In this document: positions 43,877-52,832 of the stretch, one piece after another
How positions within the stretch are numbered: position 1 is the first letter of the stretch
Layout of the letters: every line of letters begins with the position of its first letter
Source of the DNA: Chryseobacterium sp. SC28
GTDB taxonomy: Bacteria; Bacteroidota; Bacteroidia; Flavobacteriales; Weeksellaceae
Assembly: GCF_003932955.1 (NCBI RefSeq)
Contig: NZ_QOVY01000009.1
Span: 1-64,000, forward strand
Reading direction: 5' to 3'
DNA length: 64,000 nucleotides
Made by a program: the position numbers and the translations under genes
Notes under the pieces: generated by a model
Database searches by the model: none
Told to the model about the DNA's origin: nothing
The model's input: only the letters and a program-made list of their open reading frames with translations

Positions 43877-44331
43877 TGAAAAATTTGATCATCAGACAAG
43901 CCATAGCTGAGGATTGCCCGGCAATGCTGGATCTTATCAAAGAACTGGCAGCATATGAAAAGGCGCCGGAAGAAGTCACCGTTACCTTGCAAGAATTCGT
44001 AGATGCTGGTTTTGGAAGTCAACCGGTTTGGGGCGCTTTTGTAGCAGAGCGCGAAGATGAGATTGTAGGACTTTCTTTATATTACGTCAGATATTCTACT
44101 TGGAAAGGGCAAAGATTATATCTGGAAGACCTTATTGTGAGAGAAAAATTGAGAGGAAACGGCATCGGAAAATCTCTGTTCGATAAAACTTTGGATTATG
44201 CAAAATCCAAAAATTATTCAGGAATTGTTTTTCAGGTTTTGAACTGGAATGAGCCTGCGATCAATTTTTATAAAAAATATGAAACGAAGTTTGATGACGA
44301 ATGGATTAATGTTTCTATTGAATTAAATTAA
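43876..44331 (+). CDS. GNAT family N-acetyltransferase
   Basis: A 151-residue acetyltransferase with the acetyl-CoA pyrophosphate loop REKLRGNGIGKSL and the C-terminal NWNEPAINFYKKYETKFDDEW motif, resembling spermidine/diamine acetyltransferases (SSAT-like). It overlaps the moxR stop by 1 nt, so it is translated with moxR although it is not a standard Bat-operon member. The acceptor is unknown. Confidence 0.88.
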   Translation: MKNLIIRQAIAEDCPAMLDLIKELAAYEKAPEEVTVTLQEFVDAGFGSQPVWGAFVAEREDEIVGLSLYYVRYSTWKGQRLYLEDLIVREKLRGNGIGKSLFDKTLDYAKSKNYSGIVFQVLNWNEPAINFYKKYETKFDDEWINVSIELN

Positions 44332-44517
44332 ATTTATAAAAGAGGTTTTTAAATCCTCAAAATTTGGTTAATCTTTTGATAGTGGTCACTCGTCGTATTG
44401 TTTTTGAAAAAACTAAGAGGTCTGAAAACTATCAACCGATGACCGCCAAGAAACGAAATTGTTTAAAGTTTAAATAAGACTTAATCTTATTTTTAAAAAT
44501 CTTAAAAACCCATAATC

Positions 44518-45378
44518 TTGAACATACAGGATATTGTCAAAAAAGTAAAGCAAATAGAAATCCGAACCCGCAAGAAGACGGAAGCATCACTGATGGGGCA
44601 ATATCACAGCGCTTTCAAAGGTCAGGGAATGACGTTTTCCGAAGTTCGCCAGTACCAATTTGGCGACGACACCCGAAGAATGGATTGGAACAAAACGGCC
44701 CGATTCCGAGAGCCATTTGTAAAAGTGATGGAAGAGGAACGAGAATTGACGATGATGCTTGTCGTTGATATTTCTGCATCAATGGATTACGGAACCAAAA
44801 CGCAGTTGAAACGTGAATATGTGGCCGAGATTTGCGCTTCTCTGGGATTTTCTGCAGCCGGAAATAATGACAAAGTCGGATTGATTTTGTATGCCGATAA
44901 AGTCCTGAAAGTTGTCCCGCCTCAAAAGGGAAGAAAGCACGTTTTGTCGCTCATCAGTAATATTTTGACCGCCGATTATGTCCCGGCAAAATCCAATATG
45001 GATGCGGCTTTCAACTATATGATGAGCGTTTTCAAAAGAAAATCGCTCATATTTCTTTTTTCGGATTTTGAAGATGAATTTGACCAAAAAATCCTGAATG
45101 TCACGGCCAGAAAACATCAGTTGCTGGGACTTCGGGTTTTTGACGACAAGGATATGGAAATTCCGGACATTGGCTACGCGCTTTTTCGGGATGCTGAAAC
45201 CGGGCAGCAAGTTTGGGCAAACACTTCCAGCGCAAGATGGCGGTACGAATTTGGAGAATTGCAGAAGCGCAAAATGCGACAAATCAAAGAGGAATTTGAG
45301 AATTCGTCGGCGCATTTTTTGGATATCAAGACCTCGGATGATTACAGTAAGTTTTTGTATCAATATTTTAAAAAGTAG
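44518..45378 (+). CDS. DUF58 domain protein of the MoxR/Bat operon
   Basis: A 286-residue cytoplasmic protein. The start MNIQDIVKKVKQIEIRTRKK, the segment GQGMTFSEVRQYQFGDDTRRMDWNKTAR and the VWA-like MIDAS DISASMDYG are diagnostic of DUF58. It is a presumed client or partner of the MoxR ATPase. The start is TTG at 44518, supported by family alignment. A 186-base gap separates it from the GNAT gene. Confidence 0.9.
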   Translation: MNIQDIVKKVKQIEIRTRKKTEASLMGQYHSAFKGQGMTFSEVRQYQFGDDTRRMDWNKTARFREPFVKVMEEERELTMMLVVDISASMDYGTKTQLKREYVAEICASLGFSAAGNNDKVGLILYADKVLKVVPPQKGRKHVLSLISNILTADYVPAKSNMDAAFNYMMSVFKRKSLIFLFSDFEDEFDQKILNVTARKHQLLGLRVFDDKDMEIPDIGYALFRDAETGQQVWANTSSARWRYEFGELQKRKMRQIKEEFENSSAHFLDIKTSDDYSKFLYQYFKK

Positions 45379-45381
45379 TTT

Positions 45382-45409
45382 TTAGAAGTTAGAAATTAGA
45401 AGTTAGAAA
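45382..45409 (+). repeat. Four TTAGAAR units before the BatD-position gene
   Basis: TTAGAAG and TTAGAAA alternate twice in perfect 7-base phase, ending 6 nt before the ATG at 45416. This is the most regular of the 7-base arrays. Confidence 0.75.
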
Positions 45410-45415
45410 TTGCAA

Positions 45416-46327
45416 ATGCAAAGATTCCAATCATATCAATTATATTTTTTCTTTTTTATCCTCTCATCATTTTTAGGATTTTCTCAAACCCTATCTTCCA
45501 GTCTCGATAAGTCCACTTTGGCTCTGGGCGAAGTGGCTGTTTATAAAATTCAAATCGTGGATCTTCAGGGCAAAGATGTTCAGATGGCGCCGAGAAACGA
45601 ACTTCTGCCTTTCCATTTCGAAGTGGTGAACGACAGTATTGCGATCCAAAAAGATATCTATCTAAGGTCGGTAAAATTTGCGGTTTTCCAAGAAGGTAAA
45701 TTTACCATTCCGGAAATCGAAGTCAAAGTGGGCGATCAAGTTCTGAAAACGATTCCTTACGAAGTAGAAGTCATCAATACTGCCCAAAAAGGCGATCAGA
45801 TCAATGACATTATGAAGAATAAGAAGGTGAAGCTGGACATCCAAGATTATTGGGAACTCTACAAATTCTATGTTCTGCTCGCCTTATTGATTATTGCCAT
45901 CATTATTTTGATCATTGGCATCGTCAGATATGGGAAAAAGCGCAAAAGCAGTCCCGTGGTCACGACCAATCAGACTTTGAAAGATCTGGAAAAATTGCGG
46001 AAGAAAAACTACATCGAGAACGAGAATTTCCGCGCTTTTTATGTAGAATTAATAGAAATTTCGAGAGCATTCATCACCAAGCAATATCAGATTCCGGCAG
46101 ACGTTTTGCTGACGGACGACTTGATTACTTATATGAAATCTACCAACGCCATTTCGCAAGAAAACGAAAAAATTGTGGAAGAAATATTCCTGCGCGGGGA
46201 TTTGGTTAAATTTGCAAAAACAATCCCGAATCAAGAAATTATGTCAAAAGATTTTACGGAAATCAGAGAGTTTGTCAAACGGTCTACCAAAGATGTTGAG
46301 GCAGAAAACCTGAGAACAATGCAGTAG
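45416..46327 (+). CDS. Bat-operon membrane protein (BatD-like position)
   Basis: A 303-residue protein: signal peptide (LYFFFFILSSFLGFSQ), a periplasmic beta-rich domain of ~130 residues (LALGEVAVYKIQI...EGKFTIPEIEVKVGDQ), one membrane helix (LLALLIIAIIILIIGIV), and a helical cytoplasmic domain. This layout matches the DUF4381/BatD-like component found between DUF58 and BatA in Bacteroidota operons. It probably anchors or regulates the VWA proteins. Function is inferred from position only. Confidence 0.75.
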   Translation: MQRFQSYQLYFFFFILSSFLGFSQTLSSSLDKSTLALGEVAVYKIQIVDLQGKDVQMAPRNELLPFHFEVVNDSIAIQKDIYLRSVKFAVFQEGKFTIPEIEVKVGDQVLKTIPYEVEVINTAQKGDQINDIMKNKKVKLDIQDYWELYKFYVLLALLIIAIIILIIGIVRYGKKRKSSPVVTTNQTLKDLEKLRKKNYIENENFRAFYVELIEISRAFITKQYQIPADVLLTDDLITYMKSTNAISQENEKIVEEIFLRGDLVKFAKTIPNQEIMSKDFTEIREFVKRSTKDVEAENLRTMQ

Positions 46328-46337
46328 GAAATTTTTT

Positions 46338-46365
46338 ATCAATCATCATTTATCAATTATAATTT
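46338..46365 (+). repeat. Four 7-base units before batA
   Basis: ATCAATC, ATCATTT, ATCAATT and ATAATTT run in phase and end 4 nt before the GTG start at 46370. Confidence 0.65.
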
Positions 46366-46369
46366 ACCC

Positions 46370-47359
46370 GTGAATTTCGAGTTCTACAGTCCTTGGTTTT
46401 TACTGCTTTTTATTTTGTTTATTCCGCTTTTCATTCGGGATGCGGGCAAAAAAAAGAGTCGGGGGATAGCTGTGCCTTCGGTGCAGAATATGCAGCCGAG
46501 TGCGAATATTTCTTTGGTAATGACATTCCTGAAGATTTCGAAATATTTTATCCTGACAGCATTGATCATCGCTTTGGCAAGGCCAAGAACTTATACGATT
46601 TCGCAAGATCGGGATGAGACCAAAGGGATCGATATTATGCTTGCGGTGGACGTTTCGCTCAGTATGCTCGCCAAAGATTTGGATCCCGACCGGCTGGAAG
46701 CTTTGAAAAAAATCGCCGTCGATTTTGTGAACAAAAGAGAAAATGACAGAATTGGTCTCGTGGCTTACTCCGGCGAAGCTTACACCAAAGTGCCGCTGAC
46801 CACAGATCATCAAGTGGTTGTGGACGAAATTAATCAACTGAATCCGTTGGAGTTGCAAGCCGGAACTGCCATTGGAGAAGGCTTGTCTGTCGCGGTCAAT
46901 CACCTCAAAAACAGTAAAGCCAAAAGTAAAATTATCATCCTGATGACCGATGGTGTGAACACAATCGTCAATGCGATGCCGCCACAAATAGCCGCTGAAC
47001 TTGCTAAGAATAACGGAATCAAAGTTTACACAATCGGAATCGGAAGCAACGGCTTTGCTGCTTTCCCCACAGGAACCAATATTTTTGGAGACATCGTTTT
47101 TACAGAGCAGCAAACCCAGATTGATGAAAATACCTTGATGGATATTGCCCAACTGACGGGCGGAAAATATTTTCGCGCAACGGACAATAGCAGCCTTCAA
47201 AGCGTTTATGATGAGATCAACCAATTGGAAAGATCGGATGTGAAAACAAGTAAACTTTATAATTATGAAGAATATTTCAGGATTTTTCTTTGGATTGCTT
47301 TAGGATTTCTGGTGTTGGATGCCTTATTGCGCTGGGTATTTTTTAAAATTTTGAATTAA
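46370..47359 (+). CDS. batA: VWA domain membrane protein BatA
   Basis: A 329-residue protein anchored by two N-terminal helices and one C-terminal helix, with a von Willebrand A domain between. The MIDAS is DVSLSM, followed by TGT-like TAIGEG and MTDGVN. BatA and BatB are thought to form a membrane complex linked with aerotolerance and envelope stress in Bacteroides. The start is GTG at 46370. batB follows after 8 nt. Confidence 0.92.
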   Translation: MNFEFYSPWFLLLFILFIPLFIRDAGKKKSRGIAVPSVQNMQPSANISLVMTFLKISKYFILTALIIALARPRTYTISQDRDETKGIDIMLAVDVSLSMLAKDLDPDRLEALKKIAVDFVNKRENDRIGLVAYSGEAYTKVPLTTDHQVVVDEINQLNPLELQAGTAIGEGLSVAVNHLKNSKAKSKIIILMTDGVNTIVNAMPPQIAAELAKNNGIKVYTIGIGSNGFAAFPTGTNIFGDIVFTEQQTQIDENTLMDIAQLTGGKYFRATDNSSLQSVYDEINQLERSDVKTSKLYNYEEYFRIFLWIALGFLVLDALLRWVFFKILN

Positions 47360-47367
47360 GAAATTAG

Positions 47368-48378
47368 ATGATGAATTGGTATTTAGGAAATTACTGGTAT
47401 CTGCTGTTGCTGCTGTTGCTGCCTGTCATCGGTTATTTTATCATTCATTATTTCCGATGGAAAAGCAAGAGAAGAAATATCTTTGCAGAAGACCGCTTTC
47501 AGGAGCTTTTGTTCGAAAAAACTTCCGGATTTGCCAGGATTTTTCCGATTCTTTATCTCTTAGGTCTTTTGTTTTTAATTTTCGCAATCATCGATCTGTT
47601 GGGCGGTAGAGAGGAGATCAGCGTCACCCAAACTGTCAGCAATACCATCTTTGTTCTGGACGTTTCCAACTCGATGAATGCGCAAGACATCCAGCCAAGC
47701 CGATTGGACCAAGCTAAAAATATCATCATCAATTCTCTTGAAAAAATGAGCAACGATAGAGTAGGAATCGTTGTTTTTGCCGGCGAGGCCTATTCGGTAA
47801 TGCCTTTGTCCACCGATTATTCGGCGGCAGCCACTTATCTTTCCGGCATCGAAACCAGCGTGGTGCAAAACCAAGGAACCGATTTCCTGAAGGCAATGGA
47901 AGTGGCTGCTCAAAAATTCAATAACATCCGCAAAGGTTCCAAAAATGTGGTCTTAATAAGCGATGGCGAGGATAATGAAGGCCACGAGGACGATGCTATC
48001 GATCTAGCCAATAAGCAAGGCATCAAAGTGACGACCATAGGCGTGGGAACGGAAGAAGGCGCGCCAATCCCCGAATATTATTACGGACAGCTGATGGGCT
48101 ACAAAACCGATATGTTTGGCGAAACAGTCGTTTCCCGATTGCAGACAAAAGCACTCAAAAATATAGCTTCATCAACGGGCGGATCCTACATCGACGGGAA
48201 TAATCTGGATACCGCAATCACCGAGCTGGAAGCAGAATTGGAAAAATCCACGGGCAGCAGCACCACCACAGTGAGTTCCCAGTCTGCTGTGCATTATTAT
48301 CAATATTTCTTAGCCGTTTCTATTCTGTTTTTCTTCATCATTTACCTTTTCAATCCGAAAAAAGATTTTAATATTTAA
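47368..48378 (+). CDS. batB: VWA domain membrane protein BatB
   Basis: A 336-residue paralogue of BatA with the same layout and MIDAS DVSNSM, then GTDFLKA and SDGEDNEG. In many Bacteroidota a TPR protein (BatC) and further Bat genes follow; here the operon ends and nhaA begins 61 nt later. Two ATG codons stand in tandem at the start. Confidence 0.93.
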   Translation: MMNWYLGNYWYLLLLLLLPVIGYFIIHYFRWKSKRRNIFAEDRFQELLFEKTSGFARIFPILYLLGLLFLIFAIIDLLGGREEISVTQTVSNTIFVLDVSNSMNAQDIQPSRLDQAKNIIINSLEKMSNDRVGIVVFAGEAYSVMPLSTDYSAAATYLSGIETSVVQNQGTDFLKAMEVAAQKFNNIRKGSKNVVLISDGEDNEGHEDDAIDLANKQGIKVTTIGVGTEEGAPIPEYYYGQLMGYKTDMFGETVVSRLQTKALKNIASSTGGSYIDGNNLDTAITELEAELEKSTGSSTTTVSSQSAVHYYQYFLAVSILFFFIIYLFNPKKDFNI

Positions 48379-48424
48379 AGAAAATACTTTTCACTTGTGA
48401 ACGAATTCATAAATTTGAACTTAC

Positions 48425-48432
48425 TATCTTTG
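48425..48432 (+). promoter_or_regulatory. -7 promoter element of nhaA
   Basis: TATCTTTG matches TAnnTTTG, 7 nt before the nhaA ATG at 48440. It implies a nearly leaderless transcript. Confidence 0.45.
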
Positions 48433-48439
48433 GAAAATT

Positions 48440-49783
48440 ATGAATGAAAAATACGAGTTGAAGCCTATCGACAAGATTGCGCAACCCTTCCAGCGTTTTA
48501 TCCAGCAGGAGAAGTCGGGCGGATTGCTATTGGGAATCAGTGTCATCATCGCATTGCTGTTGGCCAATTCGCCATTGCGAGAAGGGTATCACCACATTTT
48601 GGAGCAAACTTTCGGATTCACGTGGAATGGCACTGGTTTTTTTAATTTCAGCATTCATCATTGGATTAATGACGGCTTGATGGCGGTCTTCTTTTTCGTG
48701 GTAGGACTGGAACTGAAACGAGAAATCATCGGTGGCGAATTATCGAACCCGCGAAAGGCGATGCTTCCCATTGTGGCCGCAGTCGGCGGAATGGTGATGC
48801 CGGCCTTGATTTTTATGCTTCTCAATCCTTCCGGAGAAATGCACAAAGGCTGGGGAATCCCGATGGCGACTGACATTGCTTTTGCGCTGGGCGTTTTATA
48901 TTTGCTTGGAAAAAAAATACCGCTATCGCTAAAGGTGTTTTTGACAGCATTAGCCATCGTCGATGATCTGGGAGCGGTTTTGGTTATCGCTTTTTTTTAT
49001 ACGTCGGATATTGAATTGACCTACCTCGTGGGCGGTCTATTATTATTGTTTCTGATGTACCTCGGCAACAAGCTGGGAATCCGATCGGTGTATTTCTATG
49101 CTTTTATCGGCATCTGCGGCGTGTGGAGTTGCTTCGTCATTTCGGGTGTTCACGCCACTATTGCGGCTGTGCTGGCGGCTTTTACCATTCCTGCCGATGT
49201 GAAAATTAAAGAAACTGTGTTTATTTCTGTAATCAGCAATTATCTGGAGAGATTTAAAAATATTGACCCTACCGAACATACCCCGACACTCACTAACGAT
49301 CAACTGCACGTTTTGGAAAAAATAAATGTGGCAACATTAGCGGCAACACCGCCTCTGCAAAGGTTGGAGCATGCTTTGCATCCTGTTGTCACCATTGTCA
49401 TCATACCCATTTTTGCCATTGCCAATGCAGGCGTCGATCTGAATATCGATTTCACGAGCCTTTTCAATACGAACATCGCCATTGGCGTAGCTCTTGGATT
49501 GGTCGTTGGCAAAGTGCTTGGCGTTGTGGGGTTTACAGCAGTTTTCGTCAAACTCAAGATTGCAAAGCTGCCCGATGGGATGAATTTTCGAAATCTTTTA
49601 GGGCTTGGTTTTCTCGCATCGATCGGTTTTACGATGTCTCTTTTTATCACTTCGCTTGCCTTCAGGCATCCCGAATATCAGGCTCAGGCCAAAATCGGTA
49701 TTTTCGCGGCCTCGATTCTTGGCGGAATCATCGGTTATCTTATTCTCAATAAAAACCCGAAGAAACCGAAAAATGATGAATAA
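48440..49783 (+). CDS. nhaA: Na+/H+ antiporter NhaA
   Basis: A 447-residue antiporter with about 12 helices that exchanges Na+ or Li+ for protons. The family motifs are intact: WINDGLMAVFFFVVGLELKRE, GMVMPALIF, MATDIAFALGVL, and the ion-binding pair LAIVDDLGAVLVIAFFY, with ASIGFTMSLFI near the end. The C-terminus overlaps the DUF389 gene start by 11 nt, so both are probably translated in concert. Confidence 0.96.
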   Translation: MNEKYELKPIDKIAQPFQRFIQQEKSGGLLLGISVIIALLLANSPLREGYHHILEQTFGFTWNGTGFFNFSIHHWINDGLMAVFFFVVGLELKREIIGGELSNPRKAMLPIVAAVGGMVMPALIFMLLNPSGEMHKGWGIPMATDIAFALGVLYLLGKKIPLSLKVFLTALAIVDDLGAVLVIAFFYTSDIELTYLVGGLLLLFLMYLGNKLGIRSVYFYAFIGICGVWSCFVISGVHATIAAVLAAFTIPADVKIKETVFISVISNYLERFKNIDPTEHTPTLTNDQLHVLEKINVATLAATPPLQRLEHALHPVVTIVIIPIFAIANAGVDLNIDFTSLFNTNIAIGVALGLVVGKVLGVVGFTAVFVKLKIAKLPDGMNFRNLLGLGFLASIGFTMSLFITSLAFRHPEYQAQAKIGIFAASILGGIIGYLILNKNPKKPKNDE

Positions 49784-51062
49784 TATTTTGAATTTCATAA
49801 ATCTCCATAACGGCGAAGAGAAGAAGAGTAAAGTATTGGAAAATGTCAATGCCAATATCTCTTTCCGAGGTTCTAATCTTTGGATTTTGGCCTGTGCCAT
49901 TATCATTGCATCGATAGGTCTGAATGTGAATTCTACAGCGGTAATTATCGGAGCTATGCTCATTTCGCCACTTATGGGTCCCATCGTGGGCGCCGGTTTT
50001 GCGCTGGGAACTTACAATTTTCCGCTTCTCAAAAAATCAATTAAAAACCTTTTGATTGCAACCGGCGTCAGTCTGCTGGTGTCGGCATTATATTTTTTCA
50101 TCAGTCCTTTCAAAGATGTACAATCGGAACTTCTGTCGAGAACTTCGCCCACTATTTATGATGTTTTGATTGCATTTTTCGGTGGCTTGGTTGGTGTGAT
50201 AGCGATTACCAGAGTAGAAAAGGGAAATCCCATTCCGGGCGTTGCGATTGCTACTGCGCTGATGCCGCCGCTTTGTACTGCCGGATTCGGCATTGCCACG
50301 TCCAATTTATCTTTCTTTTTGGGTGCATTCTATCTCTACAGTATCAATTGTTTTTTCATTTGCATCGCCACATTTCTGGTCGTCAAATATTTGAAATATC
50401 CTTCAGCCATATTGGATAGCAACTACGAAAAGAGGATCCGATACAGCATTTCAATACTGATTATCATTATGATTGTACCAAGTTTTTACCTCGCTTATAA
50501 TCTTTTTAATGAGAAAAAATTTGCGAAAACTACCGATCTGTTCTTAGAAAAAGAATTCGAAAGCAAAGGCTATACTTTGATCTATAAAAAAGTAGATTAC
50601 AACGCCAATCCCAAGGTGATAGATGTTGCTTTTCTCAACAAAAAATTTGCGCCGGCAGAGATCAAAACTTACAACAAAATGCTTGCGGAATATGGTCTTT
50701 CCCATACGAAACTGAATATCCGCCAGAATAATTCCGATTTGAAATCTGAAATCCTGAACGAAATCAATAAAAAGACTAATAACCTCACGGAAAAGGATAT
50801 TGCCATATCCAATCTGCGTGCCGAGCTCGATAGCTACAAAATTTCTGACTCCACGCTCAGCAAAGAAATTCAAATTTTGTTTCCCGAAATTTCCAAGATG
50901 TCGTACGGGAAGATTTTACAATATCCCAATACCGATAGTGCAAAGTTGCGTTTTGTAATAATCTATTCGGGAAAAAACATAAAGGATGCCCAACTCCAAA
51001 ACTGGCTAAAGCAAAGACTCAATGAAAACGATGTCGAGGTCTTGCAGGTTTCGGAAAAGTAA
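49773..51062 (+). CDS. DUF389 family membrane protein
   Basis: A 429-residue protein. The DUF389 membrane core has LACAIIIASIGLNVNSTAVIIGAMLISPLMGPI and GVAIATALMPPLCTAGFG, with about six helices, then a C-terminal ~200-residue periplasmic or cytosolic domain with a coiled-coil stretch. DUF389 proteins resemble putative transporters; the substrate is unknown. The start at ATG 49773 (next ATG 49776) overlaps nhaA by 11 nt. The much longer upstream frame is a shadow of nhaA. Confidence 0.88.
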   Translation: MMNNILNFINLHNGEEKKSKVLENVNANISFRGSNLWILACAIIIASIGLNVNSTAVIIGAMLISPLMGPIVGAGFALGTYNFPLLKKSIKNLLIATGVSLLVSALYFFISPFKDVQSELLSRTSPTIYDVLIAFFGGLVGVIAITRVEKGNPIPGVAIATALMPPLCTAGFGIATSNLSFFLGAFYLYSINCFFICIATFLVVKYLKYPSAILDSNYEKRIRYSISILIIIMIVPSFYLAYNLFNEKKFAKTTDLFLEKEFESKGYTLIYKKVDYNANPKVIDVAFLNKKFAPAEIKTYNKMLAEYGLSHTKLNIRQNNSDLKSEILNEINKKTNNLTEKDIAISNLRAELDSYKISDSTLSKEIQILFPEISKMSYGKILQYPNTDSAKLRFVIIYSGKNIKDAQLQNWLKQRLNENDVEVLQVSEK

Positions 51063-51138
51063 TGTCAATCAACAAGCATCAGTAAAGCAATCATTATTTA
51101 GCGGGAAAAGTGTACGCAGAAAACTTCGATCAGGGTCT

Positions 51139-51573
51139 TTAAACCTTAATTGTCCGAAAGTGATATTGCGCCTCTTTGAAATCTGCAAAAATGTGCTGCA
51201 GCCCGTTGCTGATGATGATTTGCTCTGCCCCGATTATACTGTTGTACCGCGCAATCTGCTCAAAATGGCTTTCTTTCAAAACGATACTTGGCGCCTTGCA
51301 TTCTACGAGGATTTTGGGCTTGGTTTTTTCGGTTACCAAGAGATCAATTCTTTTCGTTGTTCCGTTCAGTTCCAGCTTTTTCTCGAGGATTAAAGAAGAC
51401 AAGTTTTTCTTCTTCACAAACCTGAAATAATGCAGCCAATGCTGTCTTACCCATTCTTCCGGCGTCAGCACAAGCCATATTTTGCGCACCAGATCATAGA
51501 TAAAAAATGTATCTTTGTCTTGCTTGATTTGCAAATCAAAATCATTTTCAAAATTAAGTTTCGGAACCTGCAT
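51139..51573 (-). CDS. Orphan HsdR N-terminal (restriction-like) domain protein
   Basis: A 144-residue protein consisting only of the type I restriction enzyme R-subunit N-terminal nuclease domain. A PD-(D/E)xK-type core is visible: RIDLLVTEKTKPKILVECKAP, with the D...ECK catalytic residues. No helicase, specificity or methylase gene is near, so this is not a restriction system. Its start codon lies only 8 bases from the divergent holA start. That fixed neighbourhood suggests a housekeeping role in DNA metabolism. Confidence 0.85.
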   Translation of the reverse strand: MQVPKLNFENDFDLQIKQDKDTFFIYDLVRKIWLVLTPEEWVRQHWLHYFRFVKKKNLSSLILEKKLELNGTTKRIDLLVTEKTKPKILVECKAPSIVLKESHFEQIARYNSIIGAEQIIISNGLQHIFADFKEAQYHFRTIKV

Positions 51574-51581
51574 ACCTCGTG

Positions 51582-52619
51582 ATGAAAGAAATAGATACTA
51601 TCCTCAAAAATATTAAAAATAAAGAACTCTTGCCTGTTTATTTTTTACACGGCGAGGAGTCATTTTACATAGATCTGGCTGTCAAGCATTTGGAGCAAGA
51701 TGTTTTGGATGAAGATGAGAAAGCCTTCAACCTGACGGTGGTTTACGGTCGGGATACCAACTATTTAGAAGTTTTATCCTTGGCAAGGCAATATCCGATG
51801 ATGGGCGATAAGCAACTCGTCATCGTGAAAGAAGCGCAAGATATGAAGCTGAATGATGAAGAGCCCAAAGCGCTGGAAACTTATTTCGAAAATCCGGTTC
51901 CTTCAACGATTTTAGTCGTTGCCCACAAGAGCAAGAAGCTGGATGCCCGAAGGAAATTTGTAAAAATTTTGGACAAATCCAAAATGATTTTCGCATTTGA
52001 TAAGATAAAGGACTATCAACTTCCGGCGTGGATCCAAAGCGAAATGACCGCGATGGGCATCAAAGCGGCGCCCAACATCAGCCATCTATTGGCAGAATAT
52101 CTGGGAAACGATCTTTCCAGAATCGCCAATGAACTCAACAAATTGAAAATCATTTTGAAAGACGGTGCCGTGCTCGACGGGAAAATGGTAGAGGAGCATA
52201 TCGGCATCAGCAAGGACTTTAATGTCTTCGAACTGCAGAGGGCGCTGGCCACCAAAAATCAGGAAAAAGCCTTATCTATTGCCTATTATATGGGAAAAAA
52301 TAAAAAATCAAATCCTGTACAGATGTCTTTCGGCATACTTTATAACTTCTTTTCGAATATCATAATGTACCACACTTTAGCCGGCCAGTCGCCACAAAGC
52401 ATTGCTTCCACATTGGGCGTCAGTCCATACGCCATCAAGGATTATTCGGAAGCAGCACGCTTCTATCCCTTGAAACATGCAACCAGAGTAATTTCCATTC
52501 TGCGCGAGATGGATCTCAAATCCAAAGGTCTCGGCGTGCGTCAAATGGATGATGATGAAATCTATACCGAGATGGTTTACAAAATCCTAAAAGTAGATGA
52601 ACTGAAAGTGAAAGTTTAA
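51582..52619 (+). CDS. holA: DNA polymerase III subunit delta
   Basis: A 345-residue clamp-loader subunit that opens the beta clamp. It starts with a PVYFLHGEESFYIDLAVKHLE pseudo-ATPase region, then ARQYPMMGDKQLVIVKEAQ, LAEYLGNDLSRIANELNKL and the C-terminal collar with LREMDLKSKGLG. The ATG at 51582 is 8 bases from the divergent HsdR-N start, so promoters of the two must overlap each other's coding region. Confidence 0.92.
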   Translation: MKEIDTILKNIKNKELLPVYFLHGEESFYIDLAVKHLEQDVLDEDEKAFNLTVVYGRDTNYLEVLSLARQYPMMGDKQLVIVKEAQDMKLNDEEPKALETYFENPVPSTILVVAHKSKKLDARRKFVKILDKSKMIFAFDKIKDYQLPAWIQSEMTAMGIKAAPNISHLLAEYLGNDLSRIANELNKLKIILKDGAVLDGKMVEEHIGISKDFNVFELQRALATKNQEKALSIAYYMGKNKKSNPVQMSFGILYNFFSNIIMYHTLAGQSPQSIASTLGVSPYAIKDYSEAARFYPLKHATRVISILREMDLKSKGLGVRQMDDDEIYTEMVYKILKVDELKVKV

Positions 52620-52762
52620 GGTGTTTGGTCGAAGGCTTTTTCACCGGAATTTTGATAACCCATCTTTATCATTCATTCTTCGTATCGGTCGCATTGATTG
52701 TTTGGATATGTTTTGAATAATTAATTTCACAAATTTGTACCCTCTTTTTTCCCATAAAGATT

Positions 52763-52770
52763 TATATTTG
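52763..52770 (+). promoter_or_regulatory. -7 promoter element of trxB
   Basis: TATATTTG matches TAnnTTTG and lies 62 nt before the trxB ATG. TTTG at 52734-52737 is a possible upstream box, at somewhat long spacing. Confidence 0.45.
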
Positions 52771-52832
52771 ACAGTCCGATTTTTTAAGAAGAAAGTCAAG
52801 GATATTTACTATAAAAAAAAATAATCGTAAAA

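Noticed and set aside
46400-47224. 274-codon minus-strand ORF opposite batA
   Set aside because: Shadow of batA, with no family resemblance.
49605-49772. Long N-terminal extension of the DUF389 protein
   Set aside because: It overlaps nhaA in another frame and lacks membrane or family features; ATG 49773 fits the family start.
51139-51573. Type I restriction-modification system
   Set aside because: Only the HsdR N-terminal domain is present; no helicase, HsdM or HsdS nearby.
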